A DNA stretch of 64,000 bases, from positions 16,878,144 through 16,942,143 of the forward strand of contig OX485809.1 in the NCBI GenBank assembly GCA_950295325.1, written 5' to 3'. Source of the DNA: Polytrichum commune. Taxonomy: Eukaryota; Streptophyta; Polytrichopsida; Polytrichales; Polytrichaceae. Within the stretch, counting starts at the first letter, position 1; each line of letters begins with the position of its first letter. The position numbers and the translations under genes were made by a program. This document shows positions 11,088 to 22,849 of the stretch, piece by piece. Below the pieces are notes generated by a model. That model was not told the origin of the DNA and did no database searches. It saw only the letters and a list, made by a program, of their open reading frames with translations.

Positions 11088-12233
11088 TTCCTAACTTACT
11101 AAGTTGCCGGGACTTACAAACTCTTAAGTTATTTGGCAATGGTATGCAGTGCACTGGTAATGGGAGTTGAGTGTGTGGATTCGACCGTTTGGCATGCACA
11201 CAACTGCAGTCTCCATAGCCTATTTAGCATATTAGAGACTATGATCGGGGAGATGTCAATATTTGAAATGAAGGAAACAAATGGGTTACTAAACACAACC
11301 ACACCATATGAGATTCGAATTATGATAGTTCATATTTTTGGGGTGTACACAATATGTCAATATATGTATTGCAAAAAATCGTGAGCAACGATTTTTGGAA
11401 TGCCCATGGTTCATTCATCGGGTACCATCGTATCTATCAACATGTCCTAATCAGTTGCCCTCCCCCTTGGCAATATTAATAAACAATTGAGAGGCTCATC
11501 ACACCAGCCAGTTCAAACACCATTCGTCGGCATCTCCGGCTGTAATAGTGTGAAAAGTGGTGGGCTAGCATCTATTCCTTAACATAATCCCTAATAATTT
11601 CACGGTTAGAACCAGACATAAAGTTTGGTGTGATCGGGGCTTGAGGCCTACTTACCTTTATGGAAGTTACCTTTGGACCTTGTAATCGGGAGAAAAACAA
11701 TATAGAGTTGAGACAAATGTCTAAGCGGCTACTTAACCAACTTTCATTTCTCATGTTTTGTCTCATCCACCAGCAGTCCGAGGGATTGATCACACCAGCC
11801 ATTTCAAGCACCATCCGTCGGCATCTCCGGTTGTAATAGTGTGAGAAGTGGTGGGCCAACAACAACATCTATTTATGAACACAATCCCCAACAATTTCAC
11901 GGCTAGAACCGGAGAGAGAGTTTGGTGTGATCGAGGGTTTGAGGCTTGCTTACCTTTATGGAAGTTACCTCCGGATCCTATAATCGGGAGAAAACAATAT
12001 AGAGTTGAGACAAATGTCTAAACGGCTACCTAACCAACTTCCATCTTTCATGTTTTGCCTCGTCCACCAACGGTATGAGGGGTTGATCACACCAGCTAGT
12101 TCAGACACCATCTGTCGGCATCTCCGGTTGTAATAGTGTGAAAAGTGGTGGGCCAACATCTATTTCCGAACATAACCCCCCAACAAATTCATGGCTAGAG
12201 CCGGACAAAAAGTTTGGTACGATCGGGACCTAA

Positions 12234-12318
12234 AGGCTGGGGTGAACCAACCCGTACAGTGGTTCCTTGGAGACAAGGGTTTAGGCAAGGAACGAGTGTA
12301 TGGGTTGGTTCTCCCAAA
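12234..12318. mobile_element. 85-bp miniature inverted-repeat element
   Basis: It is inserted in the third unit of the tandem array and flanked by a perfect 11-bp duplication, TCGGGACCTAA, at 12223-12233 and 12319-12329. Its ends form an inverted repeat: GGTGAACCAACCCGTACA near the left and TGTATGGGTTGGTTCTCCC near the right. The duplication length is in the range of Mutator-like elements (9-11 bp). Confidence 0.7.
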
Positions 12319-12356
12319 TCGGGACCTAAGAGGCGTGCTTACCTTCATGGAAGTTA

Positions 12357-12770
12357 CAGTCCACCCTCTATAAATGTTACACCTATAAGTGTTAACCCTC
12401 TCTAAATGTTAACTTTCTTCTACTCCCTACATATTGCACACTATAAATGTTAAACGTGTTAACTGTTAACAAAATGGTACTCCCTTCTTTGTAAATTTGA
12501 CTCTATAAATGTTAACGAATGAAATACAACCATAATATACCATACTGCACCTGTGATTTGTAAACTTGATATTGAATAAAGTTTTGATTGGGTTTGCAAT
12601 TTTATGAATGGTATTCTCTCACAAGGACTCTTCACAATTGCTTATATGTATAAATGTTAAGATTTGTATATTACTCAAAAAAGTAATTTTATAATTGTTA
12701 ACTGTTAACACCTCTATAAATGTTAACTTTGATCCACTCCCGAGGGTTAACATTTATAGAGGGTAGACTG
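12357..12770. mobile_element. Tc1/mariner (pogo-like) miniature element
   Basis: The terminal repeats start CAGTCCACCCTCTATAAATG at the left and, on the other strand, CAGTCTACCCTCTATAAATG at the right. They are flanked by TA on both sides (12355-12356, 12771-12772). TA duplication and CAGT termini fit the pogo branch of Tc1/mariner. The interior repeats a TATAAATGTTAAC-type motif about eight times in both orientations; these could be transposase-binding sites (inference). No transposase ORF. Confidence 0.75.
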
Positions 12771-13152
12771 TACCTCCGGACCCATAATCGGGGAGAAAAA
12801 ACAACATAAAGTCGATGAGTCAGATGTCTAGCTAAACGGCTACCTAACTAACTTTCAGCTTTCATGTTTTGTCTCGTCCAGCAGCAGGCAGTCTGACAAT
12901 GCTGACAATGCTAGTAACAAGCACACGGGCCTACACCTGTTTCATGGATTATTGCATAACTTGGGCCCCACTTGCAGTCAAGTTGCAGTGCATGGTTTTC
13001 CATTCTGACCTCCTTCTGAATCACAAAAGCTAAGTTAGGAGGGAGGCAGGCCTCCATGTGCCGCCCGCACCCGTGCATGAAAACTAAGTTACACTGGTAC
13101 TAATGCCAATTAGCGCGTGCTATTTATTATGACACTGCTGTTGATTACTAGG

Positions 13153-13498
13153 TGTCCGTAGACCCAACCTCGTCATTTAGAGTGAAAAGATCTATGTACA
13201 TAGAAAAGGAAACTTAAGTCTAAAATTAATAAGACTTAAGACTTCTAAAAGGATCTCCTAGATACTATGGATAAAGAAGGATAAGACTATGAGTTCCTTT
13301 GGGATATAAAAGAGAGAGCTCAGAGGATGAGCTCTCAAGGTTAATGTAATCTTGCTTTCGTGATGTGCTTCTTATTTTGTATTGATTTTGTACCTGTTTT
13401 ATATTACTAAGGTAGAAACACCATAACCTGTTAACCACCCTCGAGCCGTGCACTAGACCGCCGTCATAACGGTGAAATGCCGTTTCTAAAACCGATCA
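13153..13498 (+). mobile_element. Possible Copia-type LTR
   Basis: The segment begins TGTCCGTAGACCCAACC and ends ...GATCA, so it has TG...CA ends. It has a clear TATA-like GATATAAAAGAGAGAGCTC near 13305 and is followed at once by TGGTTTGGTGGC, which could be a degenerate primer-binding site. No second LTR, internal coding sequence or target duplication is visible, so this is tentative. Confidence 0.3.
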
Positions 13499-13499
13499 T

Positions 13500-14215
13500 G
13501 GTTTGGTGGCAACTTCAATGCGTGTACAATTAGTGTAGCCAGTGGGAGTCGAGTGTTAATGTACTCATAAGGTAACCGTTTTAGGCGATGTTATGTATGG
13601 AAATGCAAATTATTGTGTTCGGTGTAGGGAGAATCTAGTGAATGAGGAGGGGATTGGACAACTTTCCATTTTGAAAAATTGTAGTAGTTTTTGTATAGGG
13701 CAGAACAATATGAAACAACTTACATTCGTTCTTCATGAATCTTTCTCGTCTCTCTTGGAAAATTATCTCATGATTGTCAGACCAGATCTTCAATGCGAAT
13801 CATCTTATTTTCACGGGTTATGGTATTTCTACCTTAATTGGAGTTGCACAGTGCAATAACATCTTACCCAAAAACTCCAAATCTTATAAACAAAAGTTTA
13901 GTAGGTTGTTTGGAGACAATTGAACATAAACGACTTTGATTGGTAAAATGTTATGTTCTCAGTCATTAGTTGTAGCAGTGCGTAACATGCACTGCTTGGG
14001 ATGACCAACGTACACTGAATACTGTATTTAGCGTCATATGGTATTTTATGTCGGTGCAATAAGTTTTCTAGTGACATTTATTGTGTATGAGTTTACAAGT
14101 ATTGTCATCCCAACTTACTTTTTGTTCACCTGCATAGCAATTATTGAAGAAAAAAATGAGTTTGGTACATTATGCATCCTAACAATTTTGTAATGAAGTT
14201 TAGTCACGGATTATT
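13500..14215. other. No gene recognised
   Basis: Moderately AT-rich unique sequence. An 88-codon open frame at 13593-13859 has no recognisable motif and no supporting context. Confidence 0.4.
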
Positions 14216-14219
14216 GAAA

Positions 14220-14415
14220 CTGGATGATAAGTCACTTAGTTAGTGACAATAATTGCAGCATTATAAATTTGAAACGCCCAAAAAGATTACAAGGAACGAC
14301 AAATAATGCTAGGTCTACATTTAGTGTTGGTGACACTACACGGGCGATTCGAAATTAGTATTGAGCAAGATAAATAGAATTGGTGGCACTTATTATAATA
14401 ATTAGTGTACTTAGA
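14220..14415 (+). mobile_element. Partial copy of the ACTAAATA inverted-repeat family
   Basis: The segment around 'acaaataatgctag...tttagtgttggtgacactac' matches 44945-45060 and the reverse complement of 24880-25060. It retains the conserved interior but not the full terminal repeats. Confidence 0.55.
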
Positions 14416-14433
14416 CTTGGCACTGATTGTGTC

Positions 14434-14580
14434 GGCAAACCTGTTGAGGGCACCTTAGGGCTGCTTTACAACACAAACCAAGGAGTTGTGACCGTGACAC
14501 TCCAAGGGCCATTGGAAATCGTGCAAAGCCCTCAAGTATAGTGTAAAGTGAAAATGGAGCAAGTTTTCCATTATGGCCTC
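14434..14580. repeat. Partial copy of the GGGCCACTTC inverted-repeat family
   Basis: Sequence from 'ctttacaacacaaaccaagg' through 'gagttgtgaccgtgacac' to 'ctcaagtatagtgtaaagtg' matches 15728-15860 and the interiors of the complete elements at 45439 and 54728. Confidence 0.5.
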
Positions 14581-14666
14581 ATTATGATACACTGGCCACA
14601 CCGGGGCCCAGCCATCCTGGCTGGTACGGGTCCCCCCGGATCATGGGCCGGCCATCCAAGCGTCTA

Positions 14667-15591
14667 CCGTAGTTTAATAGCAGGTTCGACAGAAAATAGT
14701 TCTAAAAATAGATGCCGAAAATTTTGGAATTTTATTGGCATTTTTTTCCGAATATAAAATTTATTATTTTTCAAAATTGCTGAAAAGTAAGAAATTTTTA
14801 CTTACAATGGAAGCATATTTGAATTTTGAAAGAGAGAAGGTGCTCCTTTTGTAATCAAGCTCACTTACATTAGTCCACAAAGAATATGGGTTAAGAAGTA
14901 GCAAGACTCTAGGTGAGGCTTTTCAAATGTGTTGTACACAAAATTTTGGAGTCCAATTGAGCATAGAAGATGAAGTTTTATAGAATTTTGTCCAACTAAC
15001 AAAAGTTGAGAAATCAATCCTTCTTCCACCTCCAGCAAGTTTTGTGTCAAAATAAGTCTTTATGCAAAAGATATGGACAAAACATTGCAGCCGTGTAAAG
15101 ATCAAAAAATTAAAATGCGTTCATAACAGTTTTTCGGAGCTCATTTGTGCATAGAAGATCAACTTTTTTGGAATTTTGTTGGTCTGAGAAAAGTTTAGAA
15201 ATCAAGTAATCTTTCACCTCCAACAAAGTTTATGTCATTTGAAGACTCTATGCAAAAGTTATGCGTGTTATAAAAATGAAGTCTAACTCGGTGCTTCACC
15301 TCAAAGTTTACATATCCCATATGCATTGTTGAACACAACTCCACTCTACTTGCATAAAGCACATAGCATTCTCAACTCTTCACTCACATCTTACTTGTCA
15401 TTCAATGCAAGAGAGATGTACAAGATATAAGCTTAAATAGAAAATTAAAAATGAATTTAAGGTGAATTTTTTTAAATTAAAAGAGAAAATTGACAAAAAT
15501 ATGAATATACTATTTTTAGGTGACGAACCTACTTTTTGAACTTTAATTAATTATTCGGCTAACATGTGTCGAACTAGCTATGAACCTACGG
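14667..15591. mobile_element. TA-flanked inverted-repeat element, copy 1
   Basis: The ends are CCGTAGTTTAATAGCAGG at the left and, on the other strand, CCGTAGGTTCATAGCTAG at the right, each bordered by TA (14665-14666, 15592-15593). A second copy with the same ends is at 27700-28646 and is nearly identical across its length. The interior holds two diverged direct repeats of about 145 bp (starting near 14953 and 15146, both containing 'gcatagaagat'). The TA duplication fits Tc1/mariner-type transposition, but no transposase is encoded. Confidence 0.8.
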
Positions 15592-15699
15592 TAATCAGGG
15601 GCCTTTGGGACGGCCAATGTATGACTCACTACATTATGAGGCATACTTCCATGTGGTGGTTGTTCCCAACAAAGAAAACCACTTGGATTTCCTATTGAT

Positions 15700-16165
15700 C
15701 ATGTCAGCAAAACTTTTGAGGGTATCTTAGGGTTGCTTTACAACATAGACCAAGAGTTGTGACCATAGAAATTCAAGGGCCCTTGGATATCATCCAAAGT
15801 CCTTACCATGGGAAATAAAAATTTAGTTTTGCAATTGATGGGTCTTCAAGTGTAGTGTAAAGCGAAAGTGGACCTGTCAAGGGTTGCACTATATGTTCAC
15901 GTTCAAGTCCCCATCATGGCAATGTAATATTTATAAGAGCCAATGGCAATTTAATTTATTGTCATGGCCCCTAGTTTTGTGTTGGATCCGCCTCTTTTTG
16001 ATGGGCCATATCATAAATATCCGGTAGACCATGAAACATCATCCACACATTGGCATGTAGATTTCATCCATTTGAATTTCTTTGGTCCTCTGGGCCTTCA
16101 AAATCTACTGTAGACCACAGTTCTTGGGCCTTCTCTGGATGTTCGACCAATAACATAATTTTTAT
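15700..16165. repeat. Decayed copy of the GGGCCACTTC inverted-repeat family
   Basis: It matches the interiors of the elements at 45439-46044 and 54728-55224: 'caagagttgtgaccat', 'caagtgtagtgtaaagcg', 'catgaaacatcatcca', 'gttcgaccaataa'. The terminal repeats are not preserved. Confidence 0.5.
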
Positions 16166-16437
16166 AACACGGGTCAAAGGTCCTCGAGGTCTAGTGTTGA
16201 TACATTTTGTTGGCTAAGCATTTCCTTGTGAAGTAGGGGGGTTGATGGTTTTTGGTCCATGTCAAGAATTGTACCATCACGGGGAATATGGTAAAAACTT
16301 GCCCCTGCCATGTTTGTTCAAATTGGGTTTCATCGGACTACAGTAAGGTTAGAGACCATGATTCAAGGGTCAAAACTGGCTAATTGAACAATCAAATGAG
16401 CTATGCAATGTTTCTATGCATTCTCACCTTCCCATGT

Positions 16438-17181
16438 GCTCGGGGTGATCACACCCCCTTACGTGTCGTAAACATGTGTGATAATGGGGTATTTAATGAG
16501 GGGATATTTATGCACCGCTCAATAATTCCCCCCGCCCAATTTGTATGTAAAAGCTATTTTGACGCATTTTTTAGCACCCTATATTTTTTTGTAATTTTTT
16601 AGAAAGGCTAGTTTTTGGCACAATAATTAATTTTATAAATCGTACAAGTACCAAATAGTGGATGGAATTCTATAGCATTGCGAAACCAACTATGTGAGCA
16701 ACAAACATTCCATATCATTTAAATTGTCATTCATTTGGTTTCAATTGGTAACACTGATCCTAAACCATTCAAAGTACTATTCAAAACATGACTGATAGCA
16801 CTTGGATACTAGTTGAAGGGTTACCAATGAACATGAAGATAACAAAATATACAAGCTAAAAATTGGACAAAATCTACACACTTCTTCATTCAAGTAGTCA
16901 AACCCATAATTATTCTACTGAGCCTACAACACACTTTTAGGGGGATTCTATGTCTATGACCCTAATTTTTGTTCCTACTGATTACTAGAATGAAGGAATT
17001 ATCCACCATCCTATTTTACATATAATAATGTAGGGGACATATTTCCAACACTATGGTAGATCTAACAAAATAATAAATTTTACCCTAAACAAGTGAAATT
17101 GACCCCCCTTTATTATTATTATTATTATTATTATTTTAATCTCAAGTTGTTTTCTAAAATTATGATAGTTACCTCCCCAAG
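16438..17181. mobile_element. hAT-like non-autonomous element, short copy
   Basis: It is alignable over its length with the element at 48691-50042 (for example 'cacacccccttac', 'ataatggggtatttaatg', 'aatcgtacaagtaccaaatag', 'gtagtcaaacccataattattct') but lacks about 620 bp of that copy's interior (49120-49745). Its ends have decayed (CGGGGTGATC at the left, GTTACCTCCCC at the right) and no target duplication is clear. Confidence 0.7.
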
Positions 17182-17279
17182 CTCTCAAGGTACATGTGAA
17201 ACTTCAATTCATGGCATCAACACATAACAGAGTAGATTTGTCTTGTTATCAAACATCCATCCTCATCATTATTTCCAAG

Positions 17280-17720
17280 GTCAGTTTCTTTTTATTCTTT
17301 GTCTCATTTCTAGGCTCTCTTCATTATTTAAATTATTTATTTTTTCTCCTAAAATGATTAATTGATCCTCCTGGTCTCAAAATTAGGCTCTCTTTGCTCT
17401 TTGTGTCCCCCTCCCCCTCAAGGTTAATCTCTCTTTCCTCTTTATATTAAGGTTAGGTTTCCTTTGTTATTTTGTTCTTTGTTCTTTGATTTGAGGTTAG
17501 ATTCTCTTTGCTCTTTGCTATATTTTTCAAAGTTGTCTCTCTTTGCTTTTCGTCTTGAAGATAGGTTCTATTTTCTATTTGCTATATTTCTCAAGGTTCG
17601 TCTCTCTTTGCTAATTGCCTTGAAATTATGTTTGTTTTGTTCTTTGCTCTTTGTCTAAGAATCAAATTCTATTTATTATTTGTTCAATGTTAGATTCTTT
17701 GTTTATTATGTCAAGGCTGG
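17280..17720 (+). repeat. Degenerate pyrimidine-rich minisatellite
   Basis: A phrase like 'tctctttgctctttgct...tcaaggttag' recurs with drift about ten times at intervals of roughly 40-50 bp. The T-rich frames crossing it encode only repetitive hydrophobic peptides and are not genes. Confidence 0.65.
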
Positions 17721-17885
17721 ACTTTCTTTTCATCTGGTCTTTGTTCCTTGGCCATTCAAGTCATGCTCTCTTTGTTGTTTCTCTCATAACGCCTTTTGTA
17801 TCATATTTTTAATCCATGATTGCAAAAAAAAAAATCCCTCTTGTACATCTTGGATTAAAATCATGTGTAGAAATCTTGTTGTGTG

Positions 17886-20305
17886 ATTTTTTTACACCAT
17901 TTTATTTGGTTGTTATACTATTGCACTCTCTATTTCATAGTGTAACAAATTGTATTAACATGCACATCAAGTATTGGATTGCAAGGAAAAAATGGTCATG
18001 TTTTCATACACTTTAAAAATGCTTGAGGCAATACAACAAAGCAAATTACTAGGAATTTACAAAACAAAACTTGTCAGAAAACTAATTAGATTTTGTACCA
18101 ATATGGATCCACAATGGCATGAAAAATATAGTATAAATTCTCAAGATGTCCGTTATTTCATTCCCATGTACAACGCAAATGTCATTGGAAATCCACAAAA
18201 TAATTCCTTGGAACCTCTATATTTAGCATTGCAATGGTATGTGACATTGTGCAATGTTGTGATTTCACTTTGCCAATACAAAATATTCATGTGTTTATGT
18301 CTATATTTCAAATAATTACTATAGCACATGCATTGTGTATATTGTAGTGTAAAAATAGGACTATGACAAATATATCGAAAGGTAATGAATGATATCTTCA
18401 TACAAACAAGAAATATATCAATAAATTTTCAAAAACAAAAATTTGGTACAACGTGTATTGTAGTGGAAATCGATGATGAAGTTACTTGGCATTATTTATA
18501 TATACAAAAAAAAACATTTGCAGCAAGTATTGCAATACAAAACATCATTAAAAATATCATAGTTAATAAGAATCACAAGACATCATTAAAAATATCATAG
18601 TTAATAAGAATGGAATCTTATATAGCTCAAAATCAAATAGTGAGATCAATGTTCACTTATTTGAAGCTTTGTCACTCGTAGAGTGAATCATCCATGATGA
18701 AGAAATTTGATCTACATCTTGGCATGTTCGAAATTGTCATTCTTTGCAATTATAGAAGCTTTATAACCACACATGAAAAATCATTTGGCGTGATGATATA
18801 ACCATGCAATCGAGATACTTTCCACCACTCAAAAACAAATTCAATGTGAGAAGGTGAAACTTGATATTGTTGGTGTTTGATGTGACATCTATTGCCCTCA
18901 TCTAGTCCTCAAATGTGGCCTCATGTCCCTATATCCACATGAATTGCAATTGCCCATCCCTTTAGATGTTGATAAAAGGTGTGAGGTCTAATCATTTAAG
19001 TTATCAATAAACATAATCTCTTATTTTTGCAACTTCAAGTACACTAACAACATGGATTGTTGGTATTTGGCAAGCGTAGCAGAGCCAAAGCATGGTGAAG
19101 TGAACAAAAGTTGTACCCTATCAGTTTAGAGGTACAAGTAGCCACATTTCCTAGTTATATAACTTTAAAAAAAATTAACGATTCCTATTAAAGTTACTAA
19201 TAACGTGGGTCATGATGTTTTTATAAATATATTTGCAAACTACATGATTTACATCCATAGAAGTAGATTTTAAAGTTTGTAGAATCTACTTCTATAATAA
19301 TCAAATTTCAAAAAGTAAGGGTGAGGTAGATCTTGTTAAGAAAATATATTTTTGTTTCAAAATATGTGGTGCACTAACATACGATATGATCTTGCCAAAT
19401 TATTAATCTATATACACAAATCACAACAAATATTGAAAAGAAATAGATTTTAGCTCAAATCCACCACCTGAGTTAGGATCTACTTCATATATATCTTCAT
19501 AATACTAATGAGACACCACTTTTGTACTCTGTTTGGTTCAAACCCATTGGAAGGCTACATGGTCTCGAAATGACATTTTGCATAGATTTGACCCTACTTC
19601 CCTTACTATATGAAAATCATATCATAGTGGAAGAGCAAACCATTTTTCTCCTTCAATTTACCATGCTTTGGCCCAACTCCCATGCTCCACACTACTTCGC
19701 ACAAATCATAATGACAACCAAGAATCATGCTAAACCGGCTCCCTTTGGTGCCGTTTGCACTTTCTCTTGTTGAGGCAACTGCATGATCCTTTGCTCCAGT
19801 GGAAGCAAGTCTTGCCGGGACTCTGATCATCTGCATAGGTAAAACATTGCACCACCACTCACTCAAATTACAACCATGCATGAAGTTTCTGGCCTTTGTT
19901 GTTCCGAGGAGATTTGAATCAAACTTTGAGGATTGTTGTTGATTTTATTAGTCTTGAAGAAGGTTGTGGGACTTCTAAGTTAGTATTGACTGCCATTCCT
20001 TGCTACATTCAGCGGAGAAGTCATTCAGCTAGTCTATCCACCATGGTTAGTATCTGCTTTGAATTCAATGGCTAGGCTGCATATGCAGTTGCTAGTTCAT
20101 GATTGACCTCATGGTAGGCACTACCTGCTACCCTTTGTTGCTGCATCTGCAAATGGGAGAATCGAGAGTCGGTTTAATGAAGACACCTGGAACCTCGAGT
20201 ATCAATCAAGGGATTGATTCTTGTTGTTCCATCTTGCAGTGCATATATTCCAAGTGCGTCGGAGTTGCTCTATGCCATTGATGAGATTGTCCCTTGACTG
20301 TCAAC
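17886..20305. other. AT-rich region without recognised gene
   Basis: A 113-codon frame at 17974-18315 shows no motif. A 31-bp sequence is directly repeated at 18543-18573 and 18581-18611. Nothing else structured was seen, except that the last few hundred bases may contain upstream exon debris of the carboxylesterase pseudogene. Confidence 0.4.
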
Positions 20306-20309
20306 TTCA

Positions 20310-20610
20310 GGTTTCGGAGGTTAGCCCTTCCGCATGGAGCAAATCGAGATCACCCCTACAACAACGTCTTCTCTCCAGATGATCCTAACCTCACTGATGT
20401 GCAGTTCCCACAAATGTTAATGATCATGGGCGGTAAGGATCCACTCAACACTCTCAAGAATGCAGGCATGGACGTCAAGTTGGTGCCCTGATGGTGCCCA
20501 TGCATTTTCGATTTTTCCCTCAATTTGAAGCCAAGAATGTGAAAGTAAACGAGGCCATCGCTGCGTTCATCAAATCACTGACCTCAACACCTTTGCGTCA
20601 ATGTAAATAA
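20310..20610 (+). pseudogene. Carboxylesterase (plant CXE-type alpha/beta hydrolase) 3' fragment
   Basis: The translation FRRLALPHGANRDHPYNNVF matches the C-terminal third of plant class-I carboxylesterases (alpha/beta hydrolase fold 3, the family that includes the GID1 receptors). It is followed by VQFPQMLMIMGGKDPL, containing the catalytic-Asp segment. After a frameshift near 20489, PDGAHAFSIFPQFEAKN carries the catalytic His, and the frame ends at TAA 20608-20610 after an ordinary C-terminal helix. About ten residues expected between GGKDPL and LKNAGMDV are missing. A Trp usual in 'FWRLALP' reads Arg. The nucleophile Ser half is absent. It is a truncated, frameshifted relic; a 'cttcag' just upstream could be an old 3' splice site. 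Confidence 0.75.
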
Positions 20611-21845
20611 CGAGGTCGCGTGTAATCTCATTAGTGGTTGATGGACTGATGGCAGTCCGTCAATGCAAACCCTGGCCTCAAAAGCAGATTGTTAAATCTC
20701 ACTGCGAATCATGGCCTAGTCCAAGCCACAATTCCAACTCTAACATGGTCAAGAAAACGTTCCATTTCTCAACGTAGCTCCCTCATCTCAAAGCTCTTCG
20801 GTTGTTCCTGCACATTGAGCTCGTTCCAATTTTTGATTTGGCGTATGGCTGTACTTGTCATATTTGAAGGCACTCACAATGATTTGTTCATCATTCTCAA
20901 AGAGTTGGGTACCTGAAGGAAGTTGATCAAGGTGCTGATCGGGGAAGCTAGTCAGGGTGTTGATCTCCCTTAGAGAGAGAGAGAGAGAGGAAAAAAAAAA
21001 GACTTTCCTTGCAACCATCAATATGATATGGAGGCCTACATTCTCTAGAGTTTGCACTGCATTGAAAGTCTACTTAGGAGCTACTTTGGAACTGCAAGCC
21101 AGGTATTAAGATGTGCTTTCTTAATTCATTGTTCTTTCTTTTATTTCAATTCAAGATGTATTTTAAAAGTAAAGCAAAAACTCTAAGCATAAACAGTAAC
21201 ATGACATTTTCACTTGATGCAAGAATATTACCTTTTTCTAGCCAAACTACAGAGTATGGACATGATTGTAGGCTAATTGTTGGGAGTTGAAAGTTGATGG
21301 ACCCTTGTTAACTTTTTCCATTACAAATGAAGTTGAATCATCTGTATTTGCGTCTTCATTGTCCTCATTGAGATACTTTTGTTCAATGTTGTTGTTTTTT
21401 CGTTGTGAACAAAGATGTCTTCATATTCTTCTCTAAAGGTTGTGTCTGGGCAACGAAATCAAATGAGTTTAGAATGCGAGTGTGTTTCCAATCCTTTGCT
21501 ACCATCATAGGTTTGGCAACAATGTGTGACCAAGTTGTATACAACTAGTCGCATATGTTTGGCTTGATGATGAACATTTGGAAGTCCATTTCGACCTTAT
21601 TGTCAATATATAATTGCTTAGTGATAAAATTCATAGTATAGTTGTTAAATTGATCTTAAAACACATGCTCAAATGGATATTGAATGATAATCTATGTTGG
21701 TTGTAGAACACTTGCAAAAATTGATGGTATGAGAATGATAATCACCAAAATTTGTGGATGAGTTTTTTCACCCAAGTTAAAAATCCTCTAACTTGAATAC
21801 ACTCTAGCAATCTATAGGCCAAACTAATTTATGAATTATGGATAA
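20611..21845. other. No gene recognised
   Basis: Probable former 3' flank of the carboxylesterase, then AT-rich unique DNA. A GA microsatellite followed by poly-A lies at about 20972-21000. Confidence 0.4.
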
Positions 21846-21849
21846 ATAT

Positions 21850-22245
21850 AATTCCTCAACACTCAAACCTCTTAAATTAGAATGTTTTGGAGTCTAAATA
21901 CCTTCAAAAATCTCAAATAATCCATTAAATTCTCAAAACACTTAAATCATATGCTTTTGAAGTCTATACCTTCTTAAACCTCTCAAATAAACCTTTGAAC
22001 ACTCAAGCTTCTCAAGTCATATGGTTTTGGAGTATGAACACCTTCAAACTTCTCAAATGAAACCTTAAATTTTCAAAACACTCAAGTCATATGCTTTTGA
22101 AGTTTAAACACCTCCAAAGCTCTCAAATAAATTTCTCAACACTCAAATTCTCTCAAGGCAGATGGGTTTGGAGTCAAAACACCTTTAAAGCTTTCACATA
22201 AGCCCTCAATGCAAACACTCAAAATACTCAAGTTGGATGTTTTTA
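21850..22245 (+). repeat. ~70-bp minisatellite, five to six units
   Basis: The phrase 'ttttg(a/g)agtctaaacacc' recurs at about 21885, 21955, 22025, 22095 and 22167. Each is followed by 'ttcaaa.ctctcaaataa' and 'cactcaa.tctcaagtcatatg'. Units differ by substitutions and small indels. Confidence 0.8.
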
Positions 22246-22590
22246 CATCAAACATACATTCAAACAAAAGCAAGACACAAAGAAACACATACAACAACCA
22301 AATGCGCCATTGGACACCTCCAACGCTCCAAAACGCCAACTCCTCAAGATCCACTCCGCAACCTCAAAGTAATTAAATATCTAGGCACTCCACTTGCATG
22401 CATCGGCTCATAACCTATTGGATGTCAATAGAATTGGAGATGAGAATGCGCAAGCAAGATCACATACACAAAGGCATATGAACAATGCTTGGAGTGAGAT
22501 GGTCTTATGCTCTCCTTGCTTTGTCTTTTATTGCTTTTCTTCTTGTCTTTGGTTCATACAAACAATATGGGGATAACTCTTATTTCTCTC

Positions 22591-22849
22591 GATGGCCTTA
22601 CCAACTAAAATGAGCCAATTGGGCCATTATGAGACAATCCTTTTGTCAGAATTGATGAGATCTTTCATATTACAATTGATTATTTGCATGGTTTTATAAA
22701 CATGTGTGGGTGCACTGGAATGGTTGAGTGTATTTTAAGAACCCTCAACAAGTATTCTCTCGTACCAACTAACAATCATTACGTTCCCATCACGTTCCCT
22801 ACATTAAATTGAGCGGACCAATTGGCTCATTTTAGTTGATAAGGCCATC
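22591..22849. mobile_element. 259-bp inverted-repeat miniature element
   Basis: The left end GATGGCCTTACCAACTAAAA and right end TTTTAGTTGATAAGGCCATC are inverted copies extending over about 32 bp (including TGAGCCAATTGG inward). The target duplication is uncertain. No coding frame. Confidence 0.65.

Larger units (their letters stand above)
11491..12890 (+). repeat. Tandem array of a ~292-bp unit, three copies
   Basis: The phrase 'catctccgg(c/t)tgtaatagtgtg' recurs at about 11529, 11822 and 12120, giving a period near 293 bp. The units stay alignable throughout (gatcacaccag..., caacaatttcacggctagaa..., cctttatggaagttacct..., ctcatgttttgtct...). The third unit is stretched by two insertions, at 12234-12318 and 12357-12770, and resumes at about 12773-12890. 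No convincing coding frame is present. It could be a satellite seed or repeated sub-terminal DNA of a larger element; an inverted partial copy sits at 9265-9400. Confidence 0.8.

Noticed and set aside
11491-12890. CRISPR-like direct repeats
   Set aside because: Units of 292 bp without unique spacers, in eukaryotic DNA; it is an ordinary tandem repeat.
17974-18315. 113-codon frame
   Set aside because: No recognisable domain, surrounding AT-rich DNA without related features, and length attainable by chance.
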